Positions 35,006 to 48,252 of a stretch of DNA of 64,000 bases are shown one piece after another. Positions within the stretch are counted from its first letter, which is position 1, and each line of letters begins with the position of its first letter. Origin of the DNA: Fagopyrum homotropicum. Lineage: Eukaryota; Streptophyta; Magnoliopsida; Caryophyllales; Polygonaceae. Position numbers and translations under genes: made by a program. Under the pieces are notes generated by a model that worked only from the letters and a program-made list of their open reading frames with translations, had not been told where the DNA came from and ran no database searches. The stretch spans positions 7,969,001 to 8,033,000 of the forward strand of contig BSWB01000002.1 in NCBI GenBank assembly GCA_033239125.1, in the 5' to 3' direction.

Positions 35006-36969
35006 GCGGTTTGGTAGTGTCTTTTTTGTCCTAAACCAAAAGTGATCGGGCATGTTTTGGTGGATATTTTGGGAATTTAATCTAGATGAGTTTAGTTGAG
35101 ATTATGTGTTATTTGATGTTTTGTTTGTTTAATTTTTTGAGATTTATGGACAAATAAAAAATAGCCTCATATAACCTTAGAGGGAAGGTTATATTTCCGG
35201 ATTTATAAACTCAAATAAATTATTTCGGTTATTTCTCAATATAAGTAAACAATTCTAAAAATTAACCCCTACAAAATAAATTTAAATAAATATCAACTAT
35301 CTACAAGTAAACAGGCCTGTGAGGCCCTAAGATGAATATGATCGGTTGAATTTTTAAACTAACCTACTTGAATTTTGAAATCGGAAAGATAACCCAACTT
35401 TTTTTTTTTTTGTTTTGATCACTTAATAAAAAAAACGGTTCTTAATGTCATCAAATTGTCAACAATTGTTGACAATATTGTTACGCAGAAGCACCTAACT
35501 TGTACTCCTACAACACAACCATATGAAAAAGCCTACACAACGATATATGCAACTAGGGTCTTCATATACAAGAAAGCATCTGCCACTCATCATAGAAGAT
35601 CTTCAAACGCGTTATTATATTATATATTAGGATATTATGTATCTTGCAAGATCTTGTTAGTATATTAGTCAAGTTTGTAACAAAAAGATATTATTCTAAC
35701 TAATTTGATAAAAATTTTATATTATCTTAGGACTACATATCCAAAGGCTTAACCTTCTCGTTGGGGTTAACGCTTCAATTCAACAACTCGCATATCCAAA
35801 GCCGAGAAGAGACGAACTTGAGAGCTCGAAGTTCAAAGAGTTTGTTCAAGGAGAAGAGTCAAAAAGCTTTTCGGAAACTAGTGGAGGCGTGCTTACTAAA
35901 GTTGTATTGGACTTGATTATCTTAATTGACAAAAATGTTGTTGAAAACCATGTAATCTAAGATAAATAATCAAAAAAAACGTCTTTAGTGTCTTACCTAG
36001 CATAGTTAGAAAATGAGTGGTTTTGAACTCACTTGCTTGTTGATAATATGAAGTTTTCATATAAACTTTTGTGCTAATGTGCTTAATTTCTTAAATTGTT
36101 TTTGTTGCATGAACTTTCGGCTGGGACATCTAACAACATAGCTACGTGTTCCAACGCTGAAAAGTTTGTACTTTTGGATCATCCGTTTAGATGATCCAAA
36201 CATAGTCATGTGCTAAATAATCAACTTAATATACTTCCCAAATTGCTTTTAATTTGTAGCATAAACTCTCTATTATATTCATTTTCTTGCAATAAATCAC
36301 TCTTTAAATAATTTTGGGCACAAACTACCCTCAAAAATATCGTTGATATACTTTGGTATTCAGAGATGTCACTACACCGACAGTGTGATATCTACATCTT
36401 GAGACATCTATCATGTGTTTGAACCTTTGTTGTTTGACACAAATTAATTTGTTCTTTCAGAACAAATACTAGTATGGTTACAAACAAACATCAATCTACA
36501 CGATTGTTAAAGTAATTAAAAAGAAAAAAAAAACTTTTATCCTTTCTAAAATATCTTCCAATCCCATACCTCGTAGCCAAGATATCCTTGCTGAAACACT
36601 TAGAGAAATGACTCGAAAGGAGGTAAATCAAAGAGAAGCTAGCCATATCCCTTACCTCTCTATTTCATGCCGCTTTACTACTCACAATAAATGAGGACGG
36701 TCATCAACAGTTTCTCCTCCAACACAAAAACTAGGTTTAGCACGGATTTCAATCGTCTAGGAGTCAGTCCAAATTAGGGTTTGAACAAAAGAAGTATTTG
36801 CAAATGAATAGATTCAAGGGGTGGTTTGTTGTACGGGGTTTCATTGTAATAGTACTGTCAAATTTCGACGGTTGAGATTTAACTTGGAGTTTTCTTGCAC
36901 ATCCAAATGCATATGCATGTTGGTCCAAATCCAACACATAAGGTCGGTAAAGTTTCATTATAAAATCAA

Positions 36970-37913
36970 GGATTTTTCCTATTGGTACCCTCAAGGTTTG
37001 GACTTTTCCTCTTGTTATCCACTAAGTTTTAAAATTCCTCTTGGTACCCTTATGGTTTAATTTGATTCCTCTTTATACCCATTCTTAATATATTACATTA
37101 AAAATTCATTATAAAATGATAAAAAAATCAGAAAAATAAATTTAGAATAAATTATAACCTTATTAATTTTAAATTAATAAATTTATAACAGAAATAGTTT
37201 TTTTTTGAAATAATGATTTATATATTTTTGAATTAAATTATTTTTGTCCCACTAAATTTTTTTTTTACTTTTTACTTTTGATTTTAAAAATATAAAAAAT
37301 TAAATTAAAATAATATAAGAGTCTAGAAATTTAAAATATTAATAAATTTTTAATTATTTTTGAATTTAATTTTATATAATTTATATTAACTCGAAAAAAA
37401 AATGTTTTTTTAATTCGAATTTTTTTTAATGTTTTTTAATTTAAAATATATTTTTTTCGAATTAATATAAATTTTTATAAAAAATCAAATTAAGATAAAT
37501 TATATAAAATTAAATTCAAAAAGAAAAAAAATTTATTATATTTTTAAATTTCTTGAATCTTAATAAAAAAAATTTAAAAAAATTTTAATTTAATTTATAT
37601 ATGCATTTTTAAAATCGAAATAAAAAATTAAAGACTATTTTAATTCAAAAATAAAAAAAATTTATTTCAAAAAATATATACAAATACTATTTATATTATA
37701 AATTTATTAATTTAAATTTAATAAGGTCATAATTTATTTTAAATTTATTTTTCTGTTTTTTTATTATTTAATAATGAATTTTTAATGTAATAAATTAAGA
37801 ATGGGTATAAAGAGGAATCAAATAGAACTATAAGGGTACCAAGAGAAATTTTAAAACTTAGTGGATATTAAGAGAAAAAGTCAAAACCTTAAGGACACCA
37901 AGAAAAAAATTCC
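36970..37913. mobile_element. MULE-type foldback element, 944 bp, inverted along nearly its whole length
   Basis: The left arm GGATTTTTCCTATTGGTACC and the mirrored right arm continue matching for at least 180 bp (CTAAGTTTTAAAATT, GATTCCTCTTTATACCCATT, TTACATTAAAAATTCATT). The central AT-rich part is also largely symmetric. Both flanks are TAAAATCAA (36961-36969, 37914-37922), a perfect 9-bp duplication. No coding potential. A transcript would form a hairpin of several hundred bp. Confidence 0.85.
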
Positions 37914-37922
37914 TAAAATCAA

Positions 37923-39531
37923 TTAACAATGCCATAAATAGCCTACCAACATTATATAATAAATATTGACGTGACAACATTTCATCCATACATATTTTGA
38001 ATTTGTAAAATTTTATATCATCAACAAAATCAAAACCGTAATCAGTCGGTAGACGAGTAAGGATGAAAGATACCTAATAAGAAGGTCAAAACCTACTCGG
38101 GGTGGACGGTCCACAACCGCAATGGTCTAGACTCCGGTCCAAAGTATGTCGTATTCCACTAGTCTCCTACCGGCTGAACCAAAATCAAGCAAAAGATAAG
38201 ATTAGCCTTCATATTATTTTTATATTTTTATTAAAATAATAATTTGTGGATACCACCACTTGTTAAACATTGGCCCATACTTAATCTTTCCTAGTGTTAG
38301 GTACATTGTATTACATGATATCTACCCATTTTTGTAGTTTTGTCTCACATTGGGCTCATTTTGTATTTTACTTTTATTATAATTTGTGGACACTACGTGC
38401 TACAAACTGGGTCCAATTTTTTTGAAAAAATTTTGGCATAGCTAGTATGGTCTCGATCGATGTGGATCTTGTAGCATCTCTAAATTTGAAAGATCAATAA
38501 AATTCTCAAGAAACAAATTACTTATAAAAATCATCAATTTTGCTAATGAGGAATATTGATCAGAATTACTATTGTTTAAAATTTGTCAGGTTTATAACAA
38601 ATTTATTAAATTTAATATGATGTGTTATATTGACTTTGTTAAAAATCATTGCATTGTCAAATTAATGATTTTTGTTACAAAATCTTGAGAATTTAGCGTT
38701 TTATAATATGGATGTTCATAAGCCTTGTGTTACACTACAATAACACAAGGGCTTATTTCGGTGTGAAGAGGTCAAGTACTCAAACAAGTCGAGCCCGAAA
38801 ATTAGATCAATGGACGTTTGAATCGTTTTCTCTTCTATATGTTCTTCATTGCTCTATTGTTTTCTACACATACTACACTAAATGGTTTCTTGGCTCTCTC
38901 GATTCTTCTACTTTCTTGCTCATCAGGATCCTCCTCCGGTCTATCATGGCCATCGCGAGTTTAATGTTCAATTGGATTCAATTAGCCTGTGTCGGTGCTC
39001 TGACAACAATTGATCAAAAGGGCATTTTAGATGTTAGGTCCGCCCCTGAACATCAGAAGAATGAAGAGGAAGAATTCACAAAAATGTATGGAATGATGGC
39101 TTTCCTGCTCATGGGAAGTAAAACTGATTTTCCCGCTCAAATAAACTACACACCCTAACTGAAGCTTATACTAGATACAAATCCACGTGGCACACAACCT
39201 GCAGCTTAGTATTGACCTTCCTATAAGTAAATACCTTCCACTATCTGCCCAGCTTACTCGCAAGGTTATATAAGCGTATTCTCCTGGATGAGAAACAAGA
39301 TAGTTGTTAGTTGTTACAACTAATCAAAGCAGAAAAATGAAGGAAATTAGTATAAGCAGTCATATGAACCTTAGTATCATACAATGCTGAGTTTCCTCGC
39401 AACCGGAATCCAGTTGCCCTTTCTTGTGACACGGTTGGCATCGTTCATGAATCTCCAGCCTCACAATGTAAATCATGATCTTGAAGATTGCAGGATGAAG
39501 GGGTTTGAATGATTAAACATTTAAGAGGCAG
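37923..39531. other. Intergenic stretch before the DUF3326 gene, with one unassigned open frame
   Basis: A plus-strand open frame (38712-39158, 148 codons) contains MAIASLMFNWIQLACVGALT, then a charged, Glu-rich stretch. It matches no family I know, has no clear promoter, and may be chance. The rest is AT-rich. The DUF3326 3' UTR must lie at the right end, on the minus strand. Confidence 0.3.
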
Positions 39532-42500
39532 TTAGTTTGTGAGAGAAGAACATAGAACATGGCCATTAGAAGACAACGACGGTGTCTGCTCGATGTTATT
39601 GATTCTATTTCGCCGCAGAGAGTTGGGATGTATTCCAGCCTTGTGGGCAGCAACAACTCCTATAGCTTCCCAGTAATTTGCTACCTTCAACTGTTCATAA
39701 AATCGTAGTTACGAAATATGGAAAAGGGGAAAAAGGAAAGGTAAACCACGACTCAGATAGATAAACCATCTGACTAGTAAGAAAAGCAGCTCAAGTATAT
39801 CACATAGGTACATAATCATTATTTCCGATAAACTTCATTTCAAGGCTTATATAACCATTTACTGAGATACTGCACAGAGGTCTTACACATTTAAAAAACA
39901 AACTATGAAGTTGTTGCTACTGAAGATCAGGTTTAAATGCAGAAGTGAATCAAAGAATGGCCAGATGTTCTCTTCAGCACTTAAGAGTGTAAATCCCATA
40001 CGAAAATTTAATCTTTTGGTCTTGTCATTGTTATAGGTGGAGAAGACTTAAATGAGTAGAGCATTGCATGAGGAAACATACATGGATAATGCACAAAGCA
40101 AATCATTCATCACATACCACTTCCATATCGAATTTATCAGGAGTGTCATGAAGTACAGTTTCATTTTCTTCCACAGTTATGATCAGTGGCTGCATGGAAA
40201 GGGGAAAAGGCAGTTCAGGATTAGCACTACAGTACTTATTTGTCATTTAAAACATTCCAGTTTTATACAAGAAAAGGAAAAGAAATTATCTGTACTGACG
40301 AAGTATGGAAAAGAAAAGATGCAAATATTTACGCAATAATGCCTTACTGATGTAAGTCATTACCTTGTTTATCTTACTTCTAGCAAATGCAAGAGCACCA
40401 CTTCCTCCACAGGCATCTCGCGGAAGAATGACACTATCAACATCACTAACTGATATGCATCTCTTATCAGAGGAATCATGCGTCTTCACAGAGTATTGTG
40501 GTGCATTGCTCAGTCCAGCCAGGACGCATGGCAAGAATGTATATCCAATCTGTTTGCACAACCCATACAAAACATCATCATTGTAAAGAAGATCAAGGGA
40601 ATATGGTGATTAATTAACATCGTTGTGAATTATTGGGATATATGTCATCACTTTGTTCAAGGAATTCCCTTATCATGTCAAAGTTGATGTAGTGACCACA
40701 TTCCAATATCAAGAGTAGCCATTGTTTTTCAAAGTAATCGTCATCAATGGTCTTTACTATCTCTTTTATATTCCTTAGCATCTAAGCCTAAATCTTGATT
40801 TGACATTGTCAAGGTGCCAGAGTGGAATTACCTCCTCGGCGGCTGACTTTGGAGATAATGAGTAACTCAATGGAACTGGAAGTAAAGCTGGAGCATGAGC
40901 ACATGGGATTTGGAATTCTTTCACCACTAGGTGGCTTATAACAGCCTCCACTCCTGCCAAAGTATCAATTCCCTTCAAATGCACAAAAACAGTGATTTAA
41001 CAATGATAAATTACATCTCAAGAACATGGTATCACCACATAAACTAGATATTACTTTTAAACTGTGAAAAGACTACCTTTCCTTGTCTATAATCATCAGT
41101 ATCATCCACATCGTCATCTGGGAAGCGTGCTACGACCGCGATAGCATTGACTTGGGACTTGTTAACTAAAGCCTCTACAGCTCGCAGAAGTGAATCTGGG
41201 TGGTTAATTCTCCCTGTTGATTGCCCAGTTTTTGGATCGATCCATTTCTCAACCTAGACCACAGGATACATCAAAATGTTATGTCTTTGTTTGTCATATA
41301 TGGTTGACCAACGTAAAATTTTCTGATAATGGTACAACATAGGTGAAAGTGTACAAGCAGGGAAACTATATAAAATAAACACTAGTCTTGTATTGTGACA
41401 AGGGATATTCATAATGATTGCTGACAACACATGCAGCAAAAAACTCATCAAGCCCCTAGTTCTTGTCCTTGGAATTACATGATATATGATCAATTTTATA
41501 CTCACAGTAAACTGGCTATTGCCAACCACAAGTGCAAACTGTTGAAGAATCAGTCATCAATATGCATATAAATACAAGATTTCCGTGATCAACTTTTGCT
41601 CGGTTGGTTAAAAATTCTACAAGTGAACCTAAAATTCAAAATTTGACCTAGTGTGCTAGATGGTTTATGAACTGGCCTAGTTTGTAGAGAAGCACAAGCA
41701 CATTCCTTGCTCCTCCAATCACACAAACTCATTATTTTGAACATATTCTGGGAAATCCTATAAGAAAAATGCAACTGATAAAAAAGGGAAAACCTGCAAA
41801 GGTTTGTCCGTGACAATGTATTCAAGAACTGGCAATCCAAGGGAAGCTCTCGCAGCATCGGCCACTTGTAAATGCCGCATAAGGAGGTGTTTCTCTATCC
41901 CTCCATCGAGAACTAATCCAATCTGCTCACATCACATAGGATTCAACTGAATAGTGATGATATTAAACAAAATGCAAAGGCGGAAAGAGGCTCTCAAGAC
42001 AAACCTTGTTCCCATGGACCGGGTGAAGGCTCCATAAGCCTTGTGCAAATTTATCAAGGGCATAGCCTTCCACATATAGCACATTCGGCATGGGCCAGTA
42101 AAGCATTGCTGCATTCAGAACCTATTAATAAAGGCAGTAAAGAATCTGAATTCTACTATTCAACCAACAATTTTTCAACACTGCAGGAAAGTGGCGGAAA
42201 AAATAGAGAGAGGATTACATTAGGGTGAGAGATAAGGCAATCGACGACAGAGGAAAGAGCACGAGCAACAGGCAAAGCATCACCGGCGAAACCACCGATG
42301 GAAGCTCCGACACCCGTCGGAACAATCAACACGCTCGTGTACGGCCTCTTGAACTACTTACATAAAAGAGAAGAAAGCATCAAAAACCAGAACTCCTAGA
42401 TATATGAGAAAGCTGCAAAAGTAGAAGGAACAAACTGAATACCTGGTCTTGTAGGAAGGAATTTGTGCAACGGGGGCTTGAAATCCGCCGGGCAAGCCAC

Positions 42501-42598
42501 GGTTTACATTTTAAAATTGGTGGTCGGAGAATTGAACAACAGAGAGCGGAAGAAATGGAGGTGGTGGATAATCCTACGGGAGGAAGCTTGGCTGCCAT
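39532..42598 (-). CDS. DUF3326 family protein, predicted plastid-targeted
   Basis: Nine exons: 42598-42443, 42353-42219, 42121-42005, 41922-41794, 41253-41077, 40972-40832, 40549-40364, 40189-40118 and 39690-39532. All are bounded by GT-AG and every intron is phase 0, giving 423 aa. Residues 1 to about 50 are Ser/Arg-rich and poor in acidic residues, as in a chloroplast transit peptide. Family motifs follow: VLIVPTGVGASIGGFAGDAL (exon 2), AMLYWPMPNVLYVEGYALD (exon 3), GLVLDGGIE (exon 4), AVVARFPDDD (exon 5), GVEAVISHLVVKEFQIPCAH (exon 6), and LPRDACGGSGALAFARS (exon 7). The family is shared by cyanobacteria and plants, suggesting an endosymbiotic plastid protein. Biochemical function is unknown. 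The start is the first ATG in frame with the transit-like region. Confidence 0.88.
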
Positions 42599-43398
42599 TT
42601 TTCCTCCCCAAAAGACTCCAAGCGCAGCGCTGTGCTATATCTGTAACTCATTGCATAATTAGCACCATGTTTGGGCTGGGCCACGGCCCGTATCAATTTT
42701 TAGTTTTTGGCCCAATAAGCTGATGTTTGATGTGTTTTTTGTATAACAGAAAGTGGTTAGGTTTAACTTTTTACTATAGCTAGTCCATCCTAAATCATCT
42801 TATGGATGAAAACTCAAAGTTTAAGATCATAAGTAGGGTGGTATTGGGTGTCGAAGTTCTCATATGGGTTAATTGGTCAGCAAAATAGCAACACAGTTTA
42901 CATGTCTGATACATATTTAATCTGGACTTCGTAAAAAAACGATCTAGTCTGGAAGTAAATGATCATCTCGATCTACCAATGACTAAGAAGTTGTTCCCTT
43001 CAATTTCAAATTTTTTTATTTATAATTTTATCGCCTCTTGAAAACTTGATTTTAGGGCAAAACTGTAATTTTTATGACCGAGTTAAAGGGTTTTTTTTTG
43101 CACGATGTTTGGTATGTTGTTGAACGGCACATTTTAATTTCTAATAGATGATGTTTGGTGTGTTGTTGAAATAATTTATCTTGTAAAATAAACCCATTTT
43201 TCTCTTAAAACCAAACTCAATAAACCTAAAATCATTCATCTCAAAATCATTTGATTCTCATAATAAACCTTAAGTTCTTCCCTTATTTGAAAGGAAGGCT
43301 GTCAGTCATTTAAGCACTATACCCCAATTTAAGACTACATTTCGAACTCCAACTTATTTCCGTCTATATGTATCCGCATAAAATCACGTTTCCTTGTA
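42599..43398. other. Spacer between the DUF3326 gene and the multicopper oxidase gene
   Basis: It holds the DUF3326 promoter (no clear TATA box, common for plastid genes) and the oxidase 3' UTR. Poly-T/A tracts only otherwise. Confidence 0.45.
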
Positions 43399-45815
43399 CT
43401 ATTTGTACAACTTTAGAGGCCTCATCATCTCGTTATCTTCATGGTCCAATATCTGCACAAATCAACAAAACCAAACAAACATATCAATACTAAGATTATC
43501 AACAAAAAAAAAGACATAACATAACAAAACGAGATTACCGAAACTTACATGACAATGGTAAACATAACCAGGCTCGGCAGTAGCATCGAACTCGTACAAC
43601 TTATCAGTGTGTATATACGAGAACCTCACGTAGAACTTAGTCATATGCCCAGGCATCAGCTTATAAACATTCTTCCAACCCTTCTCATAACCCGGAACAG
43701 GCACGTGCTTCCCGCGTGCATGCCGATGCACGTGACATATTTCCGCGTTATTCAACCGGCTCATGCATTCCTTGAACTCTTCGATGCCCTTCAGCTCGAC
43801 TTGTTCGAGTACAACAAACAAGCCGAGGTGGATGTGAATCGGGTGGTTGTCTTCGGTTAGGTTTATCATATACCACACCTCGCTCGTACCAACCTTCGGA
43901 ATCTCCGTAACAGGGTCGGCTAACGATAAACCGTTTATATAGAGGTGGGTTGGCTCGTCGATTGCGCTCGCATACTCGTATAATGCAATGTAGCGGGTTT
44001 TTGCGACATTGGATAAGTCGGGTGAGAAGTATGTTATTAACTTAGATGGAACTCGTGACGGATCATTCTCTCGTTTATCGCGAATGACGAATTTCATCAC
44101 GATATTATTCGCATGATTCACGGGATCACCTAAGTATATAAGTGAATTTTAGTCCGATTGATATACTTGAGTTAATATAATACGTATGTTTTGCTTGAAT
44201 TTTGTGTGTACGTACCTGATGGGTAAGGATAGGGTGCGTCGTTGACTAGGATAGCATGATCGGACTTTGACTTTGAAAAGTCAATGACGACATCAGCTAT
44301 TTCTGATGGGGCAAGTAAAAACTGGTGGCTCCTAACGGGCTTGTGGAGATAGGCTGAGTCAGTGCCGACGTGGATGAATGGCAGGCCGTTGCTGAGCTGG
44401 AATCTGAAGAAGCGTGCGTTGCTGGCGTTGATGATCCTAAACCTGTATTTACGACGTCGTACCGTCAACTTCGGCCATGCTTTTCCGTTTACCACGATCA
44501 CGTCTCCAAAGTACTCCGGCTGCCACTGCGGGTGTATTGTAGGATTATTTCCTGCATAGACGAAAATTTAATACGTACTTTTTTTTTTAATTTAATTTCA
44601 AATTAATTGACGTAAAATCATCGAAGGTACCTTTAGGATCCATGTAGATGGAACCATTGACGAGAAAACTCCGATCAAAGATAACCAAGGTACGATCAAA
44701 CTCGTCGCCGGAAGGAAGGCGAAGCGGATCCTCGACACTAGGTTGTCGGATAACATAGGCTCCAAGAAGACCAGCAAGAAGGTTGACTCTAGTCAAGCCC
44801 ATGGCGTGATCATGGTACCATAAGGTGCCGGGTTGTTGTTGATTAGGGTAATGATAAGTCCGGTTTTGCCAAGCCGGACCTTTTTCTTTAAACCCAGAAG
44901 TGAACCAAGCGGCTGCGTAGCCGTCGCTTCCTGGACCGTGGATGCCACCGTGGAGGTGGACAACTGTGGGGACCCCACCCGCCTTGTTGGTTGGCTTGGC
45001 CACTGGGATTGTTGGGTCCCATGGTAGGATGTGACGCGATGGGAGGTGATTTGTCCACGTCACGTCGAATTCGACGCCTTGGATGGCTTCGATTGTTGGA
45101 CCAGGGATCGTTGCTGTGTGCCGCGTTGTACCGTATGCGAATACCGGCGTTGGTGGTAGGTCCCGGTGGAATTTCTGCCAGGGTTAATGAAAACCGGTTT
45201 GTGACTTATGACATGCAAAAATATAATGCAAAATGTAGTTAACTAATTATATATGTCCTTATTTTATAATTCTTTTAAAACTTTGAAGTTATTTATTTGG
45301 TCAAAAGTCAAAACAGATGTATTGATTTTTATTTGTTCGAACACCGATTATTGTGGATATTTTTCACGATGGGACAGCGGACCGGACAGGTCATAAAATT
45401 AGTGACTATCGGTATCGAACAATGAGTGACGATCATAAAGTCTGAGTGTTTGACCATATCAGGAGTATCTATTTATGCGATAATATTGTTACAAGTTTTA
45501 AAATATAAATAAATAATTGAAATAATTTGGTTTATTAAGGTTTTTCTAGTTTTATGTTTAGTAAATGTACTTATTGAAAGAAAGCCTAGTTTAGTCTAAT
45601 TTTTTAAAAAGGTTTAGTTATCAAAATTGTTCAATATAATTTTGTAACTTTTGACCATTTAATAAATACAGTACGTACGTTGTGTTTGAACTGATTTAGT
45701 GGTTTTTAATGATATTTAAAAAAAATATATGATTATTTATGATATTTGAAAGAATAACGATATGAAGGAGTTGTAGTTTGAAAGAAAATTCAAAATTATT
45801 TTGAATTTTAAAAAT

Positions 45816-45857
<42 letters not shown>

Positions 45858-46170
45858 CAATGGGCTCCGTGGTGTGCACAACATTGTTTGTCGGCTTCAA
45901 GTCTACTTTTCATACTGTCCAGACTGAGAAACCCACAAACCAAAAAGCTCTTTTGTTGCTTTGTTAACTTTAAAGGCTTCTTCTTTGGAATTATCTTTTA
46001 ACCTAAAAAAAATCCAGTTCCAATACTAAACATAAACGAATTCAACACGTAGACCTGATCGTCTCCAATCAATTTAGAAAAATGGACATATATATATATA
46101 TATATATAGAATTTTATCTTTATTTATAACTTACCTCAAATCTGACACATTTGTTATTTTATATTTCTAA

Positions 46171-46215
<45 letters not shown>

Positions 46216-47314
46216 AATAAAGCATGAGACAAAGATGTTCTAAAACTCAATTTCCAACACTTTTTCTTCTATCCCATCACCCTAAAGAACATATTTTCAA
46301 AATTTCATTCGACACAAATGAACGAATGCAACGAATCAAGATGAAGGCATAATTTGGCTACAATTAATGCCAGATTTTGAAATTTAATTTTCTTCATTTG
46401 TATAGAAAAAAAAAATTCTTAGTATCTTAAAAGGGTAATTATTTTGAATTTTGTAATAAGTGGTCATTAATGAGCCAATGCAATGCAGATCCCTTTACAA
46501 TCACATAGTATTCCTTTCATCTCTTGGAAAACACATTTGTCATTTTCCTTCAAGTTTTACACTTTATTTAACCCAATATTTTGATCCAAATAAAATTTAT
46601 TGGCTTTTTAGATGCTTAGGAGTTTATCAAAATAAAAATTATTTAAAAAATATAATTCTTTCTTCTAACCTCTAATTATTGGATGCACGAGATGTGTGTT
46701 CGAGCATCTTCATCCCTCATACTAACTACGTTTTTCATTTTTTTTCGAGATTATTTAACGGTTAGATTTAGTTGATTCCCATAAAAATTCTCTATCACCG
46801 AATATGACATATTTAATAATCGAGGTTTTTAAAAGTTAAAAATTTCACGAGGAAGATGCTCTTAGAAAAATTTTAATAAATTTTCAGATGCATTTGTAAA
46901 GGTCAAATAATTTATAAACCATACTCTTGAGGAATGAACAAATAATTCACCAATCAATTGATAATATATGCATACTATTAATTTGCCCAAACAAAATCAA
47001 AAGAAAAAGGAAAATAATTAAGAATTGCAGAAACATACCCATTTCTTGTAGAACATGCCAATCTGGAGAGTGGTTGAAACCGGTTCACCGGATTTAGAGA
47101 CGCCATAGCCACGGAGCTTGGGAACATCAGGAAGATCGTCAACGAACATCTCCAGTCGGGTCGGGTTCCAGAGATTCGGATCCCCATCACCTTCGCTCCA
47201 TGCACCCGGGATTAGTAGCAGTGTTAATCCCAAATGAATCACGCCGATTAGATGACTCCGTCGACGGTTATTCACGCCGTTTGAGTTGCTGATTCCATGA
47301 CTGTACTCTCTCAT
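43399..47314 (-). CDS. Multicopper oxidase, LPR1/LPR2-like (low phosphate root ferroxidase type)
   Basis: Five exons: 47314-47039, 45174-44631, 44551-44216, 44129-43549 and 43452-43399. Introns are GT-AG and the protein is 596 aa, close to Arabidopsis LPR1. Residues about 20-40 are a hydrophobic secretory signal (IGVIHLGLTLLLIPGAWS). Copper ligands of the three-cupredoxin fold are all present: HLHGG (His165, His167), WYHDHAMG (His213, His215), NHPIHIHLG (His481, 484, 486) and HCHILDHEDNEM (His577, Cys578, His579, His583, axial Met588). The last motif spans the exon 4/5 junction. LPR proteins are secreted ferroxidases that act in root tips in phosphate-deficiency signalling, Fe deposition and meristem arrest. 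That role is inferred by homology. Intron 1 (1.86 kb) holds several microsatellites. Confidence 0.9.
45818..45855. repeat. (TA)n microsatellite in LPR-like intron 1
   Basis: Alternating TA. Shorter runs in the same intron: (TA)n at about 46087-46109 and (AAT)n/(AAAT)n at about 46166-46222. Confidence 0.9.
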
Positions 47315-47435
47315 CTGATTTATTCTTTGTCTTTTTTCTCTGTGGTCTGTAGTGGAAGAAACAAAGGATTAGCTGTTGAAGATAGAGGAAGACGAAGAGG
47401 GGCAGGCAGTGGGAACTACATGAAAGAAAAGTATG

Positions 47436-47443
47436 CTTTTATA
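47436..47443 (-). promoter_or_regulatory. TATA box of the LPR-like gene
   Basis: TATAAAAG on the minus strand, about 120 bp upstream of the ATG at 47314. Confidence 0.5.
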
Positions 47444-48102
47444 AACAGAGAATCCAATCATCAATCGTGTATACACTATTATTACTATATTAGTATCTCA
47501 TATATAATAATATATTAATTCATTCTTATTAGTTTTTAGAAAATCTATAAAACAGGTAAAAAATTTGGAAATAGGAGTATCGAATTGTATTAAAATAAAT
47601 TTAATTCATTCTTATTATTTTGAGAAAATTTATAAATAATTTTAATAATTAATAGATAAAATACCTTTTAAATAACTAAGACATTCATGGGTCGAGGTTA
47701 TATGAGTGAACATAGATTTACGAGAAGTTTATCACCGAAATATTTCTTGGTACCGTCACAAAACTAGTGTCGAAACTCAAAGATTGAAAAATTATATACG
47801 TCGGGTAAGATATACCAGCCTAAAAATACTAATAATATAGCGGGATAAGCATCACATAAAACTAATGATAAGTGCATAATGCCTAATATTATCATTTTTT
47901 TTATGGAAACCAGTTAAAATATACTAAGTTAGTAATTAGTCATTCAACAATACAGAGGAAAACCCAGTAGGCAAATGGAAATAGAAGATCCACACAACAC
48001 TTGTAGAGGATGGACAATAGTTAGAAGATGAGCAGCCATGTTACAATTTCTTGGAACAGAGCCCAGCAGCACATGTTGAATGCACTAGCAAGGTGATATA
48101 TC

Positions 48103-48231
48103 TGATAGAATTCATATTGTAAATAGAATACAATAGAGGGCACCCTATGTAATTATTGTAAATACGTTTATTATAAATGCAACCCATCTGTCGATGGAAA
48201 CCCTAAGGGGAATATTATTCATTATCTCACA
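48103..48231 (+). repeat. copia 5' LTR
   Basis: Starts TGATAGAATTC, ends ATTATCTCACA. Very short for an LTR (129 bp). Confidence 0.92.
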
Positions 48232-48243
48232 TGGTATCAGAGC
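48232..48243 (+). promoter_or_regulatory. copia primer-binding site
   Basis: TGGTATCAGAGC, complementary to the 3' end of plant initiator tRNA-Met. Directly adjacent to the 5' LTR. Confidence 0.9.
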
Positions 48244-48252
48244 TCGATTACA

